NCBI GenBank assembly: GCA_011009095.1
Contig: VTPC01000021.1
Location: 1 to 64,000, forward strand
Direction of reading: 5' to 3'
Origin: Ignelater luminosus
Taxonomy: Eukaryota > Arthropoda > Insecta > Coleoptera > Elateridae
DNA length: 64,000 bases
The position numbers were made by a program, and so were the translations under genes. Below the pieces are notes generated by a model. That model ran no database searches. It was not told where the DNA came from and saw only the letters and a list, made by a program, of their open reading frames with translations. Shown one piece after another: positions 23,201 to 35,200 of this stretch (position 1 is the stretch's first letter; each line of letters begins with the position of its first letter).

Positions 23201-26200
23201 AGACGACTAGTAGAAATGCTGTATATCGGCTAAATGAATAATTCAGTATTTATGGCAACACAAGAAATATTTTTACAGAATAGTATTTATGAGCCTTTGA
23301 AACCCATTACGTTTTTAAGTTGCTATGGATACGGAATGGAAAGAAGATAACAACAGGATGATGTTGCTGGCGAGAGACTTAAAAGCCAGGAGTACCTTGC
23401 GAGATTAGAGCAATGATGATGAAACGAAAAAGAAAGTTCTGGAGTTCCTGGATTGACACGGTTGGTAAGCCTGAAGGACTGTCAACATTTAAATCTACAA
23501 ACATACTAATAGATATCAAACGAGGGGGCGTATAACAGAAGACAATATCGCTTAGTGATGATCGGTATATTAAATATGACACTAAAAGAGGCAAAATGCA
23601 GAGATAATATGATACAGTCAGTTGGATCAAGCTTGGAGAGATCGTGAGAGAACATCTGGATATAAGTAGAAAAAAAAACTGTAAGAATTAATGGATAAAA
23701 GAGAAAGATAACCGAAAGTAGCGTGTGTAAAGAATTGCTATTGCGCAGGTTATTTTCGTCAAGAAGTAGGTACTATGGTAAAATGATAAATTTATGACAT
23801 AGAGACAATATGTGGGGAGAATCAAGAAAAGATTCCAAAGAGAGCAAGAGAAAGAGCGTAGGTCTAAGTTAAAGCAAGGGTATAGACATTTGGAAGAAAC
23901 CGGGAGTATTTTCAGTGATTATTTTGGTTTTCAGAATAACAAAAGAATTGTGCAGGTAACAAACGCCATCTTGTGGCCTTAGAGATTAAAGGCTTTGTGT
24001 CTCTGACAGCAGACTTGGACTCAGATGGTTGAGATTTTTAAGCCATTGAAAGGCTAGCAGTTGCGAGGTAGTAGTGGCAACACGAAGAAGGGCCGTTTTT
24101 TAATGATAGTGGTGGAGGACTGGTTCGATGGATCTGGTAGCAAAGTAGAAAAGGGCTCCAAATTGTAGTTGGCTAATTACTAAGCATTTCCAAAAATCAG
24201 ATTATTTTGCTGGTGGTTGGGGCTTCAGTTAAGAAGATAAGTAGAAGAGAGGTGGATGAGAATTTGTGGGATATGTTTCGGATGTGCAAGAAAAGACAAG
24301 GAAATAGTTTTGTAAAAAAACTACTTACTTAGAGTACCGGTGGGCCGTTGTGGAAATAAAATAATTCCATAACAGCCAGTCATATAAGGTATGAACTCAG
24401 AAAGATAGATATGCCTAGAAGAGCAAATAATCCTGTTTCAGGTAAGGAACAATGTAGAACAATTATGACTGATTTCAGATCTACATTAGACTCGGTAGTA
24501 GCTAATAAAAGATTGATATGGTATTTTACAACAATCACATGAGAGACCGAACAATTATTGTTTTGCAAAATGGTTACTTTCTAAAAATTTCAGTTTTTGA
24601 CTTAACTATAGCTTTCTGAGATTTTCGATGTTTTTTAAGAGTATACCGTACAAACCACTTTCTGTTATGTAAGAAATATCGAATTTACTTTGTGATGCTT
24701 TCTCTAATTATTATTTAAGATTAATGTTTTAAAACTCGAATTTATGTAAATTATGTACTTATTTCATAAGAGAAATTTAATACAAACTTTTAATTAGGTA
24801 GACTGTTATTGCTACTTAGATATAAAATACAGAAATTGTCAGTCTAAACATTGATTTATTCAGATATTTTGATTTGGGTTTATTCTTTTCCTTGTTACTA
24901 AAGTTCTCTGCATTTACATTATTTCCATAAAAACTTTATTAAATAAATATTTCGCTTTAAATTAAATGATTCTACTATTTATTGAATTGAAAATCAACTA
25001 CCCCGACCAGAAAAGGTGAATTCAGATAAGTAAAAAACTACTGCTTCAGAAAAATATTACGTAACAACGTTTGATACAAATTTCGTATCTGAATTTTTAG
25101 TATAATTTTGGAACGTATATAAGCTAGATAAAGCTATGTTAAAATTTATTAGCATTATACTTTGTCGTTTGGCACTCTTAAAATACGGAAAGTTACTTTT
25201 CGTTATAGAATAAATAAAACATTTGATAGAAAGTTGCCAGCGAGTTACAAACCTGAAGTGTATGTATGTACTGCTACAGGATTTTGCATAGAATCACAAA
25301 AATTCGCTATTTTAGAGCATACTTTTTTTAGAAAATTTACAGTTTAATTTAAAATTTAAACGTTTTTGCAGAAAAGTAATTGCTGATCTGTCAAATTATC
25401 AATTTGAAACTATAAAGTAAAGAAATATGTTTTTCTTGTTTTTATTTGATTACCACCTTTGTTGTTTTGTGCTCGGCGTCAGGCAAGATAAATACTTTGG
25501 TTTATTGATTTACTAATGTTATTGTGTATTTGCCTGCACACAACAATTTATTTATTATTAAGAAATAATCAAGAAATGTCGGCGTTATCATAATTTTTAA
25601 TTAAATAAATTACTTTTTAAAAAAGTGTCACTAAATGTTACTAAAGAAAAGCTCATAAACTCAAGCAATTATATTTTGCATGCAGCAGCTAATTGTTTTA
25701 TGTCCATGTCTAACCGGTGGTGCCCCTATTGTTCTATATTTTCTGTTCTATTCTGTTCTTAGAGTGCTTGTACAGTATTACATGAATTTTAAATGAGGTA
25801 AGGGAGATTTGTCAAAAGCAAATGGGAACATTCATCTTATCTTCAACACATCACCTGATTTCAGCTTCTATGTTTATTAAATTACCACTGCAGAATATAT
25901 TAAAGCGGAAAACACAGAACAATAGACTGTGTGTGTACGCTTCAGTGAGGAAAAAGAAAATCTTTATTTTTATTGAGGTTCGCTAAAATTATCAGTGTTT
26001 AATTATTGCACACTTCTATTTCATGTAGTACAAATTTATTAACCAACAAGGTTGTCTTATATTCTAATTCTATCTTCCTTTGTATAGATATCAAATCTCC
26101 ACTTATATCGAAATTAAAGGATTCAAATTTTTAGGTATTTGATAAAAAATAGTCACATCAATTTGTTTCTACTTAATTAATAAATACGGTACATATGTCG

Positions 26201-29200
26201 TCTATAATCATACTCTGCAACGAATTTCTATTTCTGCTCTGTAATCATCACGTACTGCCACCAACATTTAAACTTTGCAGACGTAGATCAATCATAACTA
26301 ATTGACGCCTACTACAACAATAGTTTGACTGGACTAAGTAGAATTATTTGTGTTAAATATAGGCAGCTGTAGACACGTTCTTGTTATTATTTTGAGTACA
26401 ATTATTACAGGTAGAAGATAAGTGGGTAGAATTTAAATAATCTTTCTCTTTAATAGCTTCTGGGATAAAGGTCGCGGATATTATAATGTCTGGATAGTGT
26501 TATTAAGGAAACATAGTGCCTTTTAGAAGATTGTGTCGCTTATAAAAGGTATTACAGCAATAATGAAAAAAGCTTTAAATCATAATTTGAAAAGTTTTAC
26601 ATAAATTACCCATCTAATAAAATAACTTTGCAAGAACTTTGAAAACTTTACGGGAAAGATTTCTTAAACAAGGCTGTTCTAGATAAAATAGTAAACTAAT
26701 TGGCTATTAAAAAAATACTTATTTCTGTCTTGTAAACTAATCCGGTAGCAAACAGTTTCAAGTTTGATTTAAATTGTAACTTTAATCTGTAATGACTTAA
26801 GGAGAAATGGTTTATATAAGATTGATATACGTGGGATGCATATATAAGAAAATATCAGACAGATTCCTGATACGTTAAGTCCTAATCTCAGCATTAGCAT
26901 TCAAATAAAATATGTAAAACTTCCATCTCTATATTTACCTACTTTTTCAGGCAAGCAGTTAAATTTTAATGTCATTTCAAAATATGTTCATGGTCAACAT
27001 ATAGCATTCAACGATGTTAGATCCCATTGCACTTTTCACATCTTTACCAACCATCACCATTCATCTATTGGCAATCCAAACAATGTTGACTGTAGGTCAT
27101 CATGCTTTTAGAAATTTTTATTTTTATGTTTCCTGTTGATGGAATCGAGTAGTGAATCTACTGACCAGAGATTTTTATTGAATCTACCTATTTAGTTACC
27201 ATAGGTTGCTTCCGTTAAAAATCCAATCATATTTTTAAATTATCTTTTTACTGTAGGAAATTAAAGTTTGGTAATGTAACACTTTCTTTTTCCAGAGCAT
27301 CAATCGAATGAGTTATCTAACCTCTTTAGTTGTTTTTGGCATGCCTCAATTAACTTTAGGCTAGCTGTATGGAAAATCAGAACCCTTAGTACGGTTTAGA
27401 ATGGCTGAAAATACATTTACATGTAGATTCGTTATTAGAGTCCTTCTTGTAGGAAGAATCTTTAAGAGACAGCCTATTCACGAGTCTTGTTTCTCTTTGT
27501 TCTTCTACCAGTAGCTAAAAGTATAATAGTACAAAAACGTATACGTATATGTTATCAATAAAAAATAATTTCTTCCTACACCAAACCTTAATTACTTATC
27601 AAATAAAACTACAAGAAACTTAGAAGTAAGTACTTTAGGACTGCTGTACAAAATGCTCAGGGATAACTAGGTTTTCTGTAAAGCAGACAAAAAGTCTCGC
27701 CACAGCAGTATACTAGATAAAAACTTATTTTTGGTTAGAAGGCTCACGTTTTACTTGAAGTGCTTTCATCAAGTTTGAAAACGCTGAAGTATTATCGATG
27801 TGCAGTGACAAACCTGAAATCTTGTCTTGTCAAGAGCTTGCCTTAAAGTAGTTCGGTCGTCAGATAATGTTCGTTGAATATTCGATATAAATAAGTTAAA
27901 ATGTAGGCAATTAAATTATCTTTACAATGATGTCAAGAAAACATATCTTTAGCGCACTAAATAGTAAGAAAAAGAAGTTTAAAATTGATGATGTTTACAC
28001 ATGCTCTTAAGAAAAGCTAAAATTCTGACTTAAAATTTCGTTGTCAAAAAATCAAAAAAATGATTTTTCGAAGGTTTAAACATTAAGGTATCGTTACACC
28101 TAATCAAAAACCTAGCTTGACGGAATAATAATTCCGAAATTGTACAAAATAGGTCACAAATTTACGAGTAAGCGGGAGTAATGCGTCACGGTTTACTGGT
28201 GTGCTAGCTGTGAAATGCGGGAATTTCAACCACTGCAAAGAAATTAAAACATCTACAAGAACGCAAAAGTTACAATTGATGTATAAATTATTTGCATATT
28301 GTTTATAAGAAATAATTTTATTATTTATGTTAAATTATTGTATTATATTATAACAAAATGATAAACTGCCTTATAACTTAATAATTTAAATGTTTTATGT
28401 ATCCACAGAGCTTGTACAAAAGCGTTGATGCGACTCGTTACAACATTTTTATAGCATTAACGCCTTTTTTTTATTAACAGTCACACTTGGTTTTTCGTTT
28501 ATACGAACACCTACGCATCTTTCAATACTTTTTCGATCATGTAATTGATACTCCTTTTTAATTCGTTCATTGTAATGCCCTGTTTTGTCATTTTTTCAGC
28601 ATGTTGTCTGACACAACGGATTTAAGCGACGAAAAACGTTTTCATGCTGCTTTTCAGCACAACGCAATTGTCAAAATACGCTTTCATAGTTATTGCTGAC
28701 TTTATTAATACTTCCTTATTTATATCAAAATGATGAAACAATCTTTTCAGCCATAAACAATCTACATCGGCCTCATGTGCGTTTTGCAGCAATTCTTTCA
28801 AGTTAGACTCAATAAGGTACTTTTGGCAAGTCTTCTAATCTTATTGTTTTTCCTTGACGGCGTAAAGGCAAGGTATCACAGAAACTGTACAAAATAGAGC
28901 ACAAATATTTGTCCAAATTATGTTTCTTCAACCATTTGAAAATCAATGATGTGTTGAACTTAACTATATCGTGACCAACTAATAGAATTTGAGAACTGAC
29001 AGTTTTTAAAAAATCAATAAACTTTTTAGCCAGTTGACCTGATGAAGTAGTTGTAACTTTTTTCCAACTCATGATTTGACACAGTCATTCTCACACATGT
29101 AAAGCCGGAGCATGTATATCTTTCTCAGGTAACATGTATGCAGAAAACTTTAATTCAGACTAGCATTACGCCGCAATTTGTACGATTTCAGGTCTTTGTC

Positions 29201-32200
29201 CAAATCCCGTAGTTTCAATGTTGTCAATGACAGTTACGCACGAAATCTGTAGAGGAGAAAAATCTGGAATCCATGAAATATGTTTATATTCCACCGCTGC
29301 TACTGCAGCACGATCTATGGTTGGTCTCATTTCGCTCATATAGGTCAGGCTCTCTTTTCTCTGCTTCTTCCGGCCACTGCTATCTCTAGTTTTCAAGAAT
29401 AACCTTTATCGCTTAGACTCAACCGTTAAATGGTTAAACGACTTATTTTTCTGAGACGAACCACCTGGAGCTAACTTTTTAGTTTTATCGGTGTAACTTT
29501 CTAGCAAAGCTACGATATGAAATTGGCTTCCCAGCGTGGGCAATTGAAAGCTTTGTTACCAGGAAAGTGTTTAAACACATAATTGTCACTACTGCGTACT
29601 TTACACCAATCTCCGTAGTCTCGATGCTATCCAAATGTATATCGAACTATATTGCAAATTCCTTTACGAAAACCTTCGACGTCGTTTTTGTTTTGTGCTA
29701 AAACATAACTGAAGCACGTTTTTTAAATATTTTATGACGTTCGAAAGAAGAAACGTATGTTTTGTAGCAGCGAATTAAGGTTTATTAGAGAATTTTGCTA
29801 CAGAGTGATTGATGTCAATCCATTTTGCGACTTTGTGCTAACTTTCTCGCTACAAATTGTGAAAGCGTCTTCATCGCCAACCGGCACATCAACCTTGGCA
29901 TTAGACTCTTTAAAGTTCTGATTATATACCAGAAGCTCTAGCGGGCTCCATCAACTTAGCACTTTTATCATGATTTTTTCAGCATTTGTGGTTCTTTAGA
30001 GAGTGCCCACGAGAACACATTGCACATGCAGACGAAACAACATTGTAGGCCAAACTTCTTCCCGTTTTGTGTCCTATAACTGACCCGCGACTTTCAAACT
30101 GAGAAATGTGTATTGTACATTAGGGTGGGCCAAAAAAATAAAAATTTTTTTTTCAAGTCGTCATACCGCGGAAAAGTTGCGAATTGGGGAGACTAAAAAG
30201 GGGTGAAAAAAGAAATACATTTGGTTTATATCTTCCGGTCGCGCATGTACTCTAAAGGTTGCCGAAATTTGGAAAAATTTACATTTTTACGATAATTTTT
30301 AACATTTTTAAATTAGCTTCTTCCCGAATGTAATAGCCCAAATTCTTTTGTATTAGAAGTTCAAGACACTCATGTTGAACAATTGAGCATCTCCATTTTT
30401 ACTCATTCTTAGCTGAAAGTACTTTGAAATCTGATTTATGGGCATAGTTAGGCATGGTTGACCTTGACATAAAACCATCCCTAGATTCAGCTCCGCTTTT
30501 TCTGAGGCTTCTGTCACGAGTTTCAAATATTGTTCAACTGCCTGTGTGTGAACTGGTAATGTCTTGAATATTATATCCTAATTAGAAACTGAGTTACTTT
30601 GAATATGTAATTTAAATTCATCGTCACTGATATCTTTTAATAATGGGAGAGAAGATAAATCACAGTCCATCCAGTTAGTTATTTCTGAGCAGTGTTGAGT
30701 CTTGAATTGAGTTTTGGCGGCATGAATGTTCTGATAGTTGTTCTCTTTTGATCTAACTGTCTCGCCTTTAGAATTAGTTGAAGTCCGAGCTCTCTTATGT
30801 GTTTTGTATTATCTTGTGTCATAGCTAACATTAAATGTTCTGGATGAGCGAAAAAAGCCATTTCGTTTTATCACAGGACAATATTACGTAAATTTTCAGG
30901 CAGGTACCTTGAAGATTGTATTGATTGGTACATAAGCTTTGGTCCGTCTGTAAAGTATTTACTTGTTTTAAAACTAAACCACATTGGCATGTTTGACTTC
31001 AGAACAAATACAACTATTTCTTGAAGTTCAGGCGTGAGAATTTCTTCACTTAAGTACAACCTGAGAGTTCGATTTACTGTTGTCAACCACTTCGAGTGTG
31101 ACAAGGGACTAGGATTTCGTATAACCAAATACTCTACACAGTTTCCTGACTTTATTGCCATGGAAATATCGAGTAGATATTGCTGATCCTTACTTAGTCT
31201 ACTGCTGTCTATTGTGGGAATCTGGCAGCCAATACTTTTGAGTGAATCACTGGACGGTTTTCGCAACCACTTAGCTTTTCACCGATTGGCTCTCTCAAAG
31301 ATTTCGGACCCGTTGATTTACCGTCTAGGTATTGAAACAGATGCCGGAATGGCAGTTCATTAAAATAGAGAAGGCAAATTGCCCATTATAACGGTTCCCC
31401 CAAATGTATTTGAATTCGGCGAATCAGACCGTTTTTCCAACCTGTGTTAACTCAGTGCGACGGTATCCTATGACAGTTAATTTTTTTAAAGAGATACCCC
31501 GACCAGGCAGATAAGAAATAATAGAAGTGACAATATATTCAGAACTACTCAAATGAGCTTGTCGTGTCGTCCTTCCTCCCATCCAAATAAAGACCTTGTA
31601 GTGGAAATTTTTTTCTTGAACTATGATCTACCTTCATTTGTAATTTTTTTTCAAAATTTCATTAACTTTGAAGGCAATGCGAGACCGGAAGATGTTGACA
31701 GATTTAAGTAATATTTAGACATTATTTCCTGTGGTTTTAATACATAAGAATTTGAGCTATTACATTTGGGAAGAGGCTAATTTAAAAATGTTAAAAACTA
31801 ATTTTCCAAATTTTAGCAAACTTCAGAGCCCATGCGCGACCGGAAGATACAAACCGATTTTATTTCTTTTTTTAACCCTTTTTAGTCTCCCCAATTCGCA
31901 ACTTTTCCATGGTATTACGACTTCAAAAACAATTTTTTGTTTTGTCGTCCCACCCTGTTGCACATCTCATAATATTTCACGTACAATACTTTAATATTTT
32001 ATGTATATTGTATATCTATAATTCTATAAACAATACTCAAATTATCATGCTTGTCCCATTTAAAGTCGTATTTCCAAACAAGACCTACTGATTCTTTAGT
32101 GTTTGAATCACGGTTGTCAATAATTTAATAGACATCGCGAATGAATCTTAAAAACAAAATGACAGAGTCAATAATTATTCTACATTTATGTTTTAGCATA

Positions 32201-35200
32201 CATGCGTTTGCGTCTAATAGTTTGCGCATAAATTTATTTTGGAAATCAAAGCTACCTTTTGTTATTACATGCCAAAGCCTTTTCCTCTTCTACTGCTTGC
32301 TTGCACGATTCACTAGCCGCTTCTTCAAAAGCTTGGCCCACGACAGTTTCTGCACGCTTCATAGTTTTATGGTCAATTATGGGCATGTTCATGAAGGAAA
32401 AAAGTTTCTTCAATTGCTCATGGCCAACACCCGAATCGAGGCATCCTAATTTATTTATACTTGTAAATGAAATGAGATAAAAAACGTTGTATTTAAAATG
32501 TTTGTAATAACCAGTAGAATAAATATAAACATTATATAATGATTGATAAAAAATTTTGCTTTAACCAGCAGCACCTTTGCAATTGATTTCACACGTATTG
32601 GATCCATTTCCCTGGTATAAAATTCTGGACGTCGTGTCGGTACTTTATTTTAAGTAAGATTCGAGCACTCGAAACAGCGTATACTAAAATTTGATGCTAA
32701 GCCACGTTGGTGTTGTTGGTGTTCAGTTTCAGCAAATGGCAAGGAAAGCGGCGTGTCACAAGCTCGCACCATAATTTATCCGCGATTACATCGACATTCA
32801 CAACTCTATTTGCAATAGAGGTTAAATTTTTTTTTCATTTTATTTTCATTAAGTTGCGCGACATATTCACGTCTGCCTTCTCCGACGGAGAGATTCTTTT
32901 TTTTTAATAAAACGTCCACTTTTTGCTCGATGAGAAGACATGGCGGAGCTGTGTTTACATTTAAATCTTGTCGACCGGCACTGACAATGCTGTCAACTGT
33001 TTCGACGCCACGACGTGGCTAGTCATGTTATGTATGAAATTGTATATAGTTAAATGCATTTAAACTATTATTTTACAAAAAACGTACATTATAATTAATT
33101 TTAAAATATTTAAAACAGTTTTACAGGAGATTTATTCTTCCCCACAGTGTCACCAGTACAGCAACAGAGATAAAGGCATAGCGGGCCTCTATCGAAAAAC
33201 GCGGAATAATTGTAATGTTAGAATCTCTGAATTTACATTTTCAGATAATCCTAGAGGGCTTAGAAAAAGATCTAAAAGAGTTATGAAATTAGCTAACAGA
33301 ATTGATATACAGTACACAAAAGTTCAACGCGGCTGGATTTTGCGAAGCGATCCTAAATCAAATTTGAAAAAATACCCAAGTAAGTGTAAAACGTAATATT
33401 CTGCTTAAATTATGTTCGAACCATCTATAAGAATTATAGAGGAAATTGCAACTGATTCCAACTAAATTGTTTGCTTATTTTGGTTTATTTTATTAATATT
33501 TTGGGCTGCTCTCTATTTAAAATCGGTAAAGCGTGACAGTTATCCTTTTTCATTTTTAAAGTCATAGACACCCTGTATAAATGTAGGTGTCAAAAGAGCA
33601 ATATTAACCTTCATCCTTTAAAAACGTATTCTTTTTTACTCGTACTTTAATGAATCATTTAATTCTTTCTTTTATCTGAAATGCAAAACTTTACTGTTGA
33701 ATACCTCTATTTTTGTTCTAAAATATGCAAGTTTGTAGTAGTAACCTTCAGAAGCAAAAAAGATGTTGACTAATATGCACACAGCATACCAACGAACAAT
33801 TTCACATTCTCCTGTATTTATACATTTAAATTACCAGCAAACTTATTTCTGTAGTATTAAATTCTGACGGAACTGACGAATAAGAAGTAAAATTCAATAA
33901 TTATTCCGTTAATGGAAAACGAACCAAATTAAACGAAATTATATTAAATTATCTGTAAAATTTGTAAATTTAATTAGAAATAAATTTCCAAAGCTACATT
34001 TCCATTTATCACAAAAATTATGTTATCTTGTTTAATGAACATAATTTGAACTTTCGCATTTTAGAAAAAGTATTTTGTTTTACACAGAAGCACGTTTCAA
34101 ATTCCTTCGTGCTGGGTTTCCATTTTCATTCGATTTCTAATAGAATTTAGATTCAGGGCTACTTTATAGCATCAGTTGGCTGGATGCAATTTAATTACAA
34201 CAATGAAACTAACTTTGTCCAAACCCATGGTATTATAGAGGAATATATAACAATAAAACTGTGACGTTTGAAACAACCCTATTCTAACACAACAAACTAG
34301 CATTAGTTCTCAATATGCTATTTATGATTAAATTATATATTCTTTTGGTATTACCATATTTTGTAGAAATGTCGGGAAGTCTGGCTAAAAAAGCTTTTAC
34401 TTTACTTATAAAATCGCAAGCAGGATTTTAGCTGCATTTTAAGAATTTTTAGTAATTGGAATATTTTCTTTCTACAAAATGTCAAAATATTTAGTTTTTA
34501 GAAACTGCCAGGTTAGTATACTTCACTCGCAAATTAGAATTAAACAGTGATTTATTTCAATAATGCAGATGAAGTATTAACACATTTTTTAAAAAAGCAC
34601 GTTTTAAATTCTGTAACTGAGTAATTTTAATTATAAAATTCTATCTTATATATAGAATTTTGTAATTAAAATTACTTGCTGTCCTGTGTAGGAATAATAT
34701 AGTAAGTTTTTAAAACTCTCTTTGCAAATTATTAGCTAACATCAGTAACTAAAACTCTCCATGTCAATTTATGCTGAAAATATAGCAACTTAAGCATAAA
34801 TTCAAATTATCTCACTTCATGCAATTTTCAATCGATCTTTAAAAAATGCTCTTACGAAAGATTGGAAATTCAGAAATGCAACAAAGATTTCACAACTACT
34901 AAAAACACAACTGGCTGTTTTCTCTGATAACTGTAGTAAAAAATTTAAATATTTTGTAAATTCTTTTCATTGACAATGCTATTATGGAGATTAATCAGCA
35001 ATCCTGCAAGAAGAAATACTATTTTGCTATGTGATCGTTTTGATCCTTATGCTTCTGATTCTACATTTAGTGCATAATGTTCCAAAGTTTGGAAGAATGC
35101 TATTTGGAGTAATTGTACAACTGATTTTTATCAATTTTCTGCAAGTTTAGGTTATTAATTATCAAATAATTTTATTATTGAATAAAATTTTTAATAAACG

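Larger units (their letters stand above)
28511..32941 (-). pseudogene. Mutator-like transposase with C-terminal exonuclease domain, decayed and split
   Basis: From ATG at 32941 (MSSHRAKSGRF) the minus strand reads, through frameshifts, GRRIVNVDVIADKLWCELC with RGLASNFSIRCFECSN (about 32830-32660), the classic zinc-binding N-terminus of Mutator-like transposase proteins repeated in insects. LDSGVGHEQLKKLFSFMNMP (32445-32350) follows. After the nested insertion (30121-31957) come VIGHKTGRSLAYNVVSSACA (30080-30020), then KLMEPARASG, VGDEDAF and CFSYVLAQNKNDVEGFRKGI. The last part (29400-28511) is a DEDD-type 3'-5' exonuclease: IETTGFG..EIVQIAA, VGHDIVKFN and AHEADVD, ending in TAG at 28511-28513. 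The exonuclease motifs are altered (D-N-I-E instead of D-x-E, and FN for FD). With many stops, it is inactive. Confidence 0.75.
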
